Shown here in pieces: positions 1 to 10,800 of a stretch of DNA of 64,000 bases (its first letter is position 1; every line of letters starts with the position of its first letter). The position numbers and the translations under genes were made by a program. Origin of the DNA: Lineus longissimus (lineage: Eukaryota > Nemertea > Pilidiophora > Heteronemertea > Lineidae); contig NC_088312.1 in NCBI RefSeq assembly GCF_910592395.1, positions 682,001-746,000 on the forward strand, written 5' to 3'. The notes under the pieces are model-generated. The model saw only the letters and a list, made by a program, of their open reading frames with translations. It made no database searches and was not told the DNA's origin.

Positions 1-206
1 CTTGCTTGTAATAGTTATGATACATTCTATGACTAACTGCGGCTGCCACCTTAAAGGCGGAGACGTGTACTGGCCGTCTTTTTAGTGTGGCCGTCTTGAG
101 AGGTGCCTGATAGAACTCCGATCAGGCCACCCTCGACCATGAATGTTGCAGATTTGGTATCGTCCGTCAGCGGATTCGCTACTGTAACACTCGGATGCCT
201 ACTTAC

Positions 207-3200
207 GCCCGTCCGAAGTCCAACCTGATTGTGAGCCCAGGGACTGCACTCTCCCCACCATCTATAGTATAATGCTTGGAATCAAAGTGATGCATGACAT
301 AGTCCAGTAAGGCAAAGTCAAAGATGTCCAGGTACTTCTTCAGCTCATTGTAGAAGGGAAACCTCTTGGGAATGTCTAAGCAGTAGGCGTTTTCATTCAG
401 GTTGTACATCTTCCAGCTGAAAGTGAATATGGAAAAGGATTAGAGAGGAAACTTGACCGAAAACTTGTCTCTGCTGCATCCAAAAGACACCATCTTCACA
501 GATACAGGAGGTTTAGGTTCTTGACAGAGACACAAAATTTGTTAGTTAATGTAAAGTCGTTCAGGAGCCGTCTCGTGATTATAACGACCGGGACGTCGCG
601 ACAGCGTTCCAGGTTTCTTTCTAACAAGCCTAGCGGCGGTTGAAGTTCACTTGGCACACTGCTTGGATACACTTCGCGATGTGCCACAAACAATTGAATC
701 AAAGTACCGCCTAAGAACTGCTTCAATTTTGGCCAGAACTTACTCTTTCATATTCGTTGTAGCGAAAGGATGATACATAGGAGGCAATGTGTGCAACTTG
801 AGCGGTTTTGGTATCCAGTAGATCACAGCGCCCTCTATTCTCCCGCCTGGTAAACAGATCTCCTTCTGCAACTTGCATTGGAAACACTTGCCTGTGATGC
901 AGTATTCATTCTCTGAAATGAGATAGATTATGATATGCTTTAGTTGCTATGGTACTGAGTCGACTCCATGATCAAGTGATACTCAATCAACTAGCAACAG
1001 CTACGTATCAACTTCACACCGATAGACCTTTGATGTAAAGGATCATTATCTTTAAACTGAACTTATAGCAAAATGATAGCTCTAAACAAAAACGGTCTCT
1101 ACTCATCATCATATCAACATAGCGAGGAATAGAACAAGTGGTTAATCCGTGATGACCAATCTATCCTCAAAGCAGACCTCCTCGAGAATTGCCCGCGCCA
1201 GGCTCTCCAAGCCAAGTGGCGGCAAGTCCTCTTCGACCTCAGCGCTGGCCGCACTCGAGGGAACTTCGCCTGTGACTCAGCAGCTCTTACATGAATGGAT
1301 TTCATCCTCTTCAGTGTATCATTTCTACTGGTCATGATGCAGTCGAATCGTTGTGCTCGATTACACGTCATAAGAAGCGATGAACTCAGTGCTTGTGGAA
1401 GTTAGCACTTTCTTGCTACCGTTTGCCTCAATGACTAATCTGCTTTGATATGTCTGGACCATAGACCTAAAGTTATGGCCTCAGCATAATGATAGAGCGA
1501 AAAGACCACAGACAAAACCTCAACTGATGCCCACATGATATTGTTACCCTGACACCTCCTGCCCCATATCCACACCCCTCAATGAAATACCTTCATATCA
1601 AAACCCTGCCACCTCCTCCTTCCCCCGATGACATACCTCCCACTTGTCGGATCTGTCTCTTCACTGCATCAGTGGCGACCGGAAGAATCTCAGTCCCTAT
1701 AGCCACCTTCCTCCCCGAGACGTATGGAGTGTTGTACAGGCCGAACAACCTGCAAAGAGACAATCACCAAGTGGAATGGTAATCAGTTTTACTCAGAGAG
1801 CAAGCAAATGGGGACATATATGGAAAGGGTGGGGGTAACAGCGATCATGTCAAATGCGACCTTCTCCTCCCAGGATGCATATGCTATTGGTCATCCAAAT
1901 ACTGTGCTTTTCAATCAGATTCTCAGACAAGGAATGGAGAGGGGAACATGTATGGAGAAGGGGGACGTCACTCATTTGGACAAAATAAAGCAATTTTCAT
2001 TCAACCATCAAAAGAAAGAGATACTCTGTGAGAATCGTTTCTTATGATTGATTCGTTCTCTGCTGCTGAGTCCTCATCCTATTGATTAAAATGTCCGACA
2101 CACCATTACATGTGATTGTTTTCGAGTGTAGCTATGACAAGTGAGATGTAATCACCGCGCGGTCAATACTCTTGAAAGTGATCTCTGGTTTCAACTGCTA
2201 CTGTGAATCGCTTGCCTTTGGCGCGCGCCAAGGCAACATGATCTATTGTGTGCTTCGCACTAGGATTTCGGATGGGAACATCTGCTCTAAAAACCCAAGA
2301 GCCTGGTGCTTAGCTGACTGGTAATCTACACGTATACTAAGCTAAAAACTAGATGAAGAATGGCCTAGCGCTTAGCTGATATGAAGCTCTGCCCTAAAAA
2401 ACTACAGGCCCAACGTCTGCTGCTCAGCTGGCTGGTTGCAAATCTGCGCTAGAAACTAGAGCCAGGTACTCAGCTGAAAGAGAATTTCGTGCTAAAACTA
2501 GTATAGGTCTGGAAGTCAATGGTTTGGTGTTAAATTACCTATGAAGCTGGAATGCTGCAATCTCTGACGATGGCATCTCGAATCCTGAGTTACAGCTCCC
2601 GTTAGGTTTCTGCTCTCCTTTCGTCTCCCTGGAATCAAGAACAACAGTAATAGGATAGACTAATGTGACATGGTGAGTCTTACACGTAATAACTGATCAA
2701 AGCCAGCAGCGGAAGTTGCTGACGGATCTTATCTAGCCAGCCAACAGTGGAATAGTCGAAACACTTGTTTATCATAAAAACCTAATAGAATGCCATCAAG
2801 TTTTCCACAGCTTGGAGTAGCTTTATCTCGTGAGTGATAGCTCACGCAGCTGCGAGGCTTCTGAGGTGAATTCCTCCTACAATTTAACAAGCAAGATTAA
2901 CAGGTGAAAATTCTCAGCTATGCGCACGTCTCGAGTCATTCGCGGTTTATGGCGCTCATTCTGCCCAGCTTATTTTGCAGTTGTGGTCTGACGGGGGAAT
3001 GTAAACATCAACAAGAGCTATGATGAGGTTTGGGTAGCAACGTACCTAAAACAAGAGGCCTCAGGGCCAGGCTCAGAGGAGAAGCAGAGGAGAAGCTTAC
3101 CACATTAGTTTGAATACAGCCAGCTGTCCTCCGTCCAGCGTCAGCAGCCATTTATGTGAAGTCCCAGTACTGTAGGAAGCCTCATCGCCGAAGACATCCA

Positions 3201-3618
3201 CCTTGACTATTGGCGCCAAGTGGAGTGCATGGAGTATGACCTCGGTGTCCTCATCGACCCCGTACAGCCCATGGGCAGAGATGGACTCGTCAGCTAGCTT
3301 CCAAGCAGCTACATACTTATTGCGCCGAGCCCCATTCTCTTGTTTTAACTTCTTCATCTTCAAGGTCAAGTTCTTCTGGAGTTCCGACTCGTCTGCTTTT
3401 TCAAACGCTTGGACCATTTTGGCAATTATGTTGTTGCGGTCGCCGCCTGATTCTCGATCCGCTCTCGCCTGTGCTATGAGCTGGGCGAGCTGTTCATCCT
3501 CCCGCTCCCTCTGCTCGGACATCTGCACCATGAAGAAGGCATTGCCGAAGATGATGATCACTAGGAATGTGACGATGATGGGGTTCCTTCTGATTCGCTG
3601 CAGCCATCTTGAGAGCAT
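207..3618 (-). CDS. FAM20-family secretory-pathway kinase, partial (five exons)
   Basis: Five exons are visible: 3618-3101, 2628-2539, 1749-1637, 912-744 and 416-207. All introns are GT-AG and every phase joins, giving 366 residues. The last donor is at 206, so the 3' end lies at or beyond the left edge. Residues 14-32 form a type II signal anchor, so a Golgi/lumenal location is likely. Family landmarks in order are VFK (Lys170, ATP-binding), SEIAAFQL (Glu195), GTEILPVAT, the four-Cys patch starting NEYC, the catalytic-loop Asp342 in HHFDSKHY, and the metal-binding Asp363 in LDFGR. FAM20 proteins phosphorylate secreted proteins (FAM20C) or the xylose of glycosaminoglycan linkers (FAM20B). The order and spacing resemble FAM20B most. 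The normally conserved YAGYDRHN block and the DRHHYE loop are strongly changed, so this is a divergent paralogue and its substrate is unknown. The start is the first Met before the anchor. Confidence 0.82.
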
Positions 3619-6600
3619 GCTGTCATGCCGTCAAACCCAGACAATGGCGATCACTTTTGCCGCATCTGGAAAGAGATGGTCCCGGATTTCTTCAAGTGCA
3701 TAGTTTCTGATTTCATCAGCAAGGGGGAACATGCTGTCGTATATTAACCAATCAGAAGAACTTAATCTTTCTCAGCAAGATATAAACCATGTGTCACCGT
3801 TGTATTGTGAAAGTTGTAAGACAGGGGAAAGATGATGGCCCGAAGAACCTCAAAGAACCTCGCGCGCAAAAAGTTAGCGTTCCACTCTTTTCTGCCACTT
3901 AACCTTCACAGGTGTCTTTTCTCTGCTTGATTAGCTCAGCTATTCAACCACCCCACTCCTTTGCAACAAGGAGGCATCTATTTCTCAGCCGGTGGATATT
4001 TTTTCTGTCAGAAACTTCGCCCAAGGTCCATGCCCAAGGTCACAGCTGATGCTAAATCCCATTGCTTTCGCTTCGCCTTATTGGGAAGGTAATGCCGTGG
4101 AATTAATAGTTAGATCTCATTGGCGAAGCTGTTCAGGGAGCCTTGTTTATCGAAACGTTTCGAACATTTACACCCTCAATTTATGGTGTATGGACCCTCA
4201 GAAACAGGAGTAACGACAGTTCGACCTGACCTTTTCGCTGTTGACAGAGTTTGCGTTTAGAAGTTTCGTGCGGCGATAAGGTGAAAGCCTTTAGAAACGC
4301 TAAGAGGGATGGTGTTGGTACAAAGGCTATAAGAGATTGGAGAGGTCATTATATTTACACCTGAAAGGAGCATTTAAGTTAATCAAGTCTTTAACTTAAT
4401 GGATGCAGGTGCCACAGATTAACGGGATGTAAGCAAAGACTGGTATGTGAGATGGGGAGATGACGGTTGATTGGCAGGGTCTTAACCGAGTAGGGGCCGT
4501 ATTCACTTGGCGCCTTAATCATAGAACCTGCTTGGAAGAGCGTGCAGTGAAGTTGCCAATGATGATACATATAGCTTCTTATTGTCCGTGGATAGAAAGT
4601 CAGGGGTTCGAATCCCACAGCTGCCGCGGCAAATGTATAATGAAGAACACACTTACCATTTGACGAAGGCCCCACTGGAGTTTGGATCCCATACCCCTGC
4701 CAATTGGCGAGGCATTCTACGAGAAATTTACTTGAAGTCGAGGCGTGTATAGGAACGACGCCACTAAAAAAGAGGGTAAAGGAGCCAGTGCTGAGGTGAT
4801 CTTCCATGCGAATGTTTTGGTGAAATAAGAAGCATTTTTGTTTAGATTCTTGGCGGTGGTTTTCTAAGGTATTGCCAGTTAATTAGTTTCGCTCTGGGGT
4901 ATCTCTTTCAAAGTGCGCCTATCATTAGGATGAGATAGTCAGTTGATGGCTGGGCACAGGGAACCTTGCCATCAGCAAGATTGAGCTAAGATAGTGGGCA
5001 TGGTGGTTGAAAGACATTCACATTGAGAGACAACATGTAGCACGGAAAAAAACAACTTGAACAGAACGTAGGCCTGACAGTCCCCGGGGTGCGCCCCCGG
5101 GGTAGTGACACTTTGGCGTTGTGTTTATGACCAACATCATCATGAGTGTGCCCCATACCCAAACATAACTCACCAAATGTTCAGGGTATCCGACCGCGAT
5201 CTTACATCCGTGTTTTTGTGATGATAACATATTCGGGCACTTCACATCGCAGTATGTTTCAAACAGCCACGTGCGACACATCCACAGTCCAACTTTACAG
5301 ACATCCCCAAACAATCCTGGACAATGTCTGTGCCACTAATCTCAATATGTCAATGAAACTAAATCATGATATTATCCGAACCTCAATGTATATGTAATTG
5401 ACCCAATAACGAGAGAGTGGCGATGATATATTGATATGAGCACAGTGATATCCTCTGGTCCGCAATCCCGCCTTAACACGCGACACAAAACGAGAATAAA
5501 TGCCACCTTTGGGCAATACAACCGACGAAAAAAGTCACATCACATTATCACATTATCAGAACCAAGTTTTGAATTGACTGATATGACATCTGGTCAGATT
5601 TCACCGAGGTAGTTATTCAAAATGAGCCAATCAGCGATGATTTCGTTGTTCTTTCAAGTTGCGTTGTCCAATCCGATGAAGAGAGTCCTACTTCACCGAG
5701 TCAGTGGTGAGAAATGAACCAATCACACGCGAGCGCTCTGTTGCTTGGACCTCATCAGGGAGTGTGCAAAGGGAAAGAGTCGAGGTGCTCTAAGTTTACA
5801 ATCCGACGTATCTCGTGGCAACATGAATTGTATTCAAAACAATTTGCATGTCCTGACTTCGAACTCGTTCGGGTTGAAAAGCTCTGAGTTCAGAACCATG
5901 ACGTTCCACTCAGGTAAACAACATTGAAACCCCACCGACAGTAGGTGTTGCAGTGAAGTTATCAGAGGCCACGAAATCAGAAAACTAGCTTTTACAACGA
6001 TATTTGGCACCCAGCCTGCTGAGGGCCATTTTACCTGGTGCCTGTAAACGTGACCCGATCGTCGAAGCTTTACAATGTACAGACGATTGCTCTTACGTCC
6101 TGAGCAAATGGATGTCAATCGTCTGCTTGTAAAAGATAGCGGACATGTTTTGAAGTTCCAGAAAGTATGTACCCCAGAGATTTGAGAATGTATCCCTGCT
6201 GTGTTTCTCAAGGTGTTTCAAATGTTCGTCAGTCAAAAAACGATCTTCTTATCTCAGTCAATTCTCGCCTAGATGCTACCGTAGTACAGCAGCATGCTGT
6301 ACTACGGTAACCCACCTACGGCGACCCACCTTTGAATACGGAAAATACAGGCTTTGAGAATAGGCCTATGGAATCAGACCAATCTACCCGTCGTGACATT
6401 TATGGCAGGCCATCCCCATATTTCAAGTTCTGATAAACCCGTCAAGCCAACCCAATTATAAACGTTGTCATCTTTAAACTCTACATCCCATCATTTAGTG
6501 TGATCCTTCAAGTTTGCAGTCTGATCAGCCTACAGAGCGAGATCGATGACATATCAAGCCCATATCGCGACATGTGTCATGTTCTATAATGACTCACATC

Positions 6601-7064
6601 ACCGCAGGCCAAGCAACTGGCAATTATGTCGGAGTATAAGACATTTATGGCCACTTCACGTTGGGGGCAATTCTGAGAATCTTTATATGAAATATTGGCT
6701 TCTATTGTGCCGTTTGATTGCATTGTGTTCGATCATAGCGGCCGCTGGTCCATCCTGGCACTAGTGGGTTTCACGGTATACACCGCCTCTCGATAAGTAA
6801 CCCCGGCTACGTTACGTTTAAAGGGAGTTTATCGGACCATGAGTTAAGGATGGTTCATATCGAGACAAAGGCAACACTTACCGGCAGGACTTACCAGTCA
6901 CGAATGTACTTGCAAATCAAAGGGTCGCCTGAAACGTCGCTACATGTATTTCTAGATGGCTAGTTTTAATTTGCGAGCTAGCTTTCAGAAGGGCCACGTC
7001 TCGTGTCAGGGTATTAAGCACACATAGCTAGCCTTGTGCTATATGGCCTGCTTACAGCGATTAC
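3619..7064. other. Intergenic region between divergent FAM20-like and NOX4-like genes
   Basis: I see no convincing gene here. The two flanking genes are transcribed away from each other, so their promoters should lie in 3.6-7.8 kb, but I recognise no specific core element. The region contains a B-box-like tRNA-derived piece near 4567-4640 (GGTTCGAATCC on plus) and a hairpin at 6277-6309. Scattered short reading frames have no family resemblance and no matching splice sites. Confidence 0.5.
6277..6309. repeat. Perfect 15-bp inverted repeat (hairpin)
   Basis: Two 15-base arms, TACCGTAGTACAGCA and its exact complement, are separated by three bases (GCA). It lies in the FAM20/NOX4 intergenic space. 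It is probably the remnant of a palindromic element. No function can be inferred. Confidence 0.7.
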
Positions 7065-7231
7065 CTCCATGTCCCATACATCGATATCGTTTGGCGAAAA
7101 CCCCAGGGGGATGACATAACATTGTTTTGACTCTTTCACAAAAATCGATCGTGGTTGTGTGCTCTCGAATACACATCGAGTCCCACACGGTAGGTAATCA
7201 GTCACAAACACAAAAGGCGAATTAACATAAT
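7065..7231 (-). other. Possible exon of an unrecognised minus-strand gene
   Basis: An open frame of about 55 codons encodes a protein-like stretch containing DYLPCGTRC and PLGFSPNDIDVW. It ends at a usable donor (GAG|GTAATC, donor at 7064-7059) and could start after an AG near 7232. I do not recognise the family. Its phase does not obviously join the candidate exon at 7539-7725. It may belong to the same gene or be chance. Confidence 0.2.
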
Positions 7232-7538
7232 ATCTAGGCCTACGCTAGCTTACAAGAATGTTGTCAAATAAACTAAAGCCATTTTTCGATATACATTTTC
7301 GTGCATGCGCACCTACTGTAACCATATTGGGACTTTGGACCTTGACATCGGTCCATCCTTGAGAACAACAGCTCCAACACGATATTGTTAAACATTGGGA
7401 ACCGGAAGAGCGATTCAATGCACCCAAACATTAGACACAGAATAAAAAAAGAAAATATTCGACCTATATCCTGGAACTTGTATGTTGTCCAACAAATTAA
7501 GCCTACTCACGCTATCACTCAAGTCCTGAGGTTCTCAC

Positions 7539-7725
7539 CTTTTGTTGGGAATTGTCATCACTAGGGAACAAGGCCCATGTGACCCCCGCATGATCCATCG
7601 CAGAGCGGATCTCGGAACAATTCGAGGTTGGCAACTTTGGAGATGGTCCCCTCAAACTGTCAGGAAATCCTGGAAATACCTCCACTTCCATATCTGCTCG
7701 CAATAAACGCTCTCGCTCATAGAAT
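7539..7725 (-). other. Possible exon (62 codons) of an unrecognised minus-strand gene
   Basis: This open stretch is bounded by a good acceptor (CTCCTTGCAG) and a good donor (AAAAG|GTGAGA), entering in phase 2 and leaving in phase 0. The translation begins FYERERLLRADME and later reads DHAGVTWALFPSDD, with ordinary globular composition. It lies on the opposite strand only 80 bases from the NOX4-type start codon. I find no neighbouring exon that completes it and do not recognise the family, so it could be a fortuitous frame in the NOX4 promoter or 5' UTR. Confidence 0.25.
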
Positions 7726-7805
7726 CTGCAAGGAGACATATCAAGGAATGACCTGTGTGTCAGAGGCATTTATTCATAGTTTGAAGGAGAATCTTTGAGG
7801 AGATC

Positions 7806-10800
7806 ATGGTACTTGCTGTACGGACGTGGCTCGCGAACAATGGAGCCAAGCATATAGTCATGGTAAGTGATGGTACACTTTTATCAGTATCAAATGGGCT
7901 GCAACCTTTACTAATGCTGGTATAAGATCCACCCTGTATACCCAACCACCTAAACAACACCACATCCGTTCAAACTTCTTTACTAAACCTCAACTAAATG
8001 CAGTCTACCTCCTCGCCGCGCGATGCATCCTCCTATCCGGCCAGCAGCCACATTAACACTCGTCCATCCTTGTTTTCCTCGGACATATTAGTCCGCCACC
8101 ATATTGGACATAATAACCCGCCAAAACTCTTCTTCTTTGCCGTCAAAAAGACCGAACCACCCGACAGAGAATCTGAGTGAAAAACCTGAGCAGGTTTTCA
8201 TGGGGTTGGAACCCCAGATTTGATTGACTAAACCACTCTATTGTTACATCACAGTGGCCACTTTAGCTCCACCACGCGTGTGCGCCCAGGGGAGGAGGAT
8301 ACGACTGACTCTGGATTTTCGAGGATGCACAACGTGGGGCCTAATGGTATTAGGCTAATGACCGCCACACCACACCAAAACCACTCTCCACCTTTTCAGC
8401 TCTCTATCTTCAACTATAATTCCATGAACGTGACACACGGGACATTCCATGATTTTCGGAAGGAACTAATCATCGGTGCCATCTCAGGGAGAACAATCTG
8501 CATTCAGCAGTAACTATACCAATTATTATAATAGGCGGGCTAATAGGCATATTTTCCAGGTCTGAACGGGCGAAACTGGTCATCATAGCGTCTTTTTCTT
8601 TCCATGATAAACTCTAATCAACATTGATTGCCTTTTAAGGAAAAAAGAACTTCAAAACACTGGATTAACTTATAATTGTTCCGTTCACCTTTTTGAACTG
8701 ATTGTAGGCCTAATGGGCATTTTACTGGCTCCAGTCGGCTGATATCGTAAGTGCTTCTTGAGGAGGCCAAACACAGTTGTTGACGTTTTCTGCTCTTCAA
8801 AATAGAAACACAAATTGAACAGTTTTTTTCTTGCCACAATTCCACTTTGTCTCCGCTGATTCTAAAAACCAGGGTCATGGGTTCAAACCCCATCAGAGCA
8901 TCGGATGTTGCAATTGTTGTTGCTAAACCTCTCGCTATGCAGTGTCCTTGTTAGTTTGTTGGAATCGCCTACACAATATGTTAAATGAACCAGAGGATGG
9001 CCACAATTATTTTCATGAGGAAACTATATGGTTGTGTGGGTATAACAATGTGTATGAACCTTTATCATCGAGTCGTTATCAATATAGTAAATTAACCAAA
9101 TTAATTCAGCAAATGGGTCAGTTAGTCGTTGAATTCACCGTCTGCTTCCGTATACAAATGGAGCGCAACTGAGTGCAAATAGTTCCTCCTGAGCTTCGAC
9201 AACACTGTCGTGGTGGGCACGTCACATCCAAGTGACAAAACCTTTGAAGACAACCTTCTGGCCCCAGGAAGGAGTATAAAAAGCCTGAAGCTCAGGATAC
9301 CCTTTGACTAATTCTGATTGGAAAAGTCACGGTCCGACACTAATACATTTTTGCCCCAATGTAGCTTCCAAAATACCAAAAAATTGACATCTGTACCTGG
9401 ATGATTAGATAACAAGATAAGGAAGAAGAAAAAAAGCTGCGGCAGATTCAGTGGGAGTCGAACCCGTGACCATCCTATCCACAGTCGAACACTCTCCGCG
9501 CTGAACCGTCAAGGCTTTCATAATTAAAGGAGATTTTATGCGCCTTTTATATGCGATATGCAAAAGAGCGCGCCGCAATTGTGACAAGGTCGCGCAGGTG
9601 GCAGAGTGATTGACCGAAATAGTTCCAAGTAATCGTATATTTCGATAGTTGTACAGCTTTTTCTCAATATATCGTATCCATATAACTCAGTGATATAAAA
9701 GATTATGTTTGCAGTTGATTTAGCGTTCAAATGGCCGTTTTTTAAAGTTTTAAAAAATCGAGGTCAGCAGGGTCAGAGTCAATCAATAAATGGCTTAGTC
9801 TGGCAGGGTCAAAAGAAATAGTTGTTGGCGCCGATGATGTGAGCGATAGCCGATATGGCAGATTTCCGCCCCACCCGTGAGATTTGCTCTCTACGTCACG
9901 AGCACATTGAACTGCTAGTGAACCGTGCTGAATATGTTGCGGCTACCGCTCTCTCCATCATCCCCGACGATATGTGCCGGTGCCGGTCGTGCGAGGTCGT
10001 TTCAATGAAAAAGGCGCACGCCACTGTCGTACCGGTACCTGAGAAAAGTTGCCGTTTTGGGCAGATTTGCGACGATTGAAACAACACATCTACCTCATAG
10101 TTCATGTGTTCTCATATGACAAACCCAGTGGACACATAGACTAATTCTGATTGGAAAAGTAACGGTCCGACACTAATACATTTTTGCCCCAATGTAGCTT
10201 CCAAAATACAAAAAAATTGCCATCTGTACCTGGATGATTAGATAACAAGATAAGGAAGAAGAAAAAACAACTGCGGCAGATTCAGCGGGAGTCGAACCCG
10301 TGACCATCCGATCCACAGTCGAACACTCTCCGCGCTGAACCGTCAAGGCTTTCATAATTAAAGGAGATTTTATGCGCCTTTTATATGCGATATGCAAAAG
10401 AGTGCGCCGCAATCGTGACAAGGTCGCGCAGGTGGCAGAGTGATTGACCGAAATAGTTCCAAGTAATCGTATATTTCGATAGTTGTACAGCTTTTTCTCA
10501 ACATATCGTATCCATATAACTCAGTGATATAAAAGATTATGTTTGCAGTTGATTGAGCGTTCAAATGGCCGTTTTTTAAAGTTTAGAAAAATTGAGGTCA
10601 GCAGGGTCAGAGTCAATCAATAAATGGCTTACTCTGGCAGGGTCAAAAGAAATAGTTGTTGGCGCCGATGATGTCAGCAATATGGTGGATTTCCGCCCCA
10701 CCCGTGAGATTTGCTCTCGTCACGTCACGAGCATATTGAACTGCTAGTGAACCGTGCTGAATATGTACCGGCGACCGCTCTCTCCATCATCACCGACGAT

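Noticed and set aside
1114-1371. 85-codon minus-strand frame inside the FAM20-like gene
   Set aside because: It lies in an intron between exons 1637-1749 and 744-912, has no matching splice phase, and is rich in Arg/Ser as shadow frames are.
3203-3703. 166-codon plus-strand frame
   Set aside because: It is the antisense shadow of FAM20-like exon 1, which has the signal anchor and family motifs.
8618-8893. 91-codon minus-strand frame starting [10 protein letters not shown]
   Set aside because: Its start overlaps a tRNA-like T-arm (GGGTTCAAACCCC), a common source of such false frames, and it lies within NOX4 intron 1.
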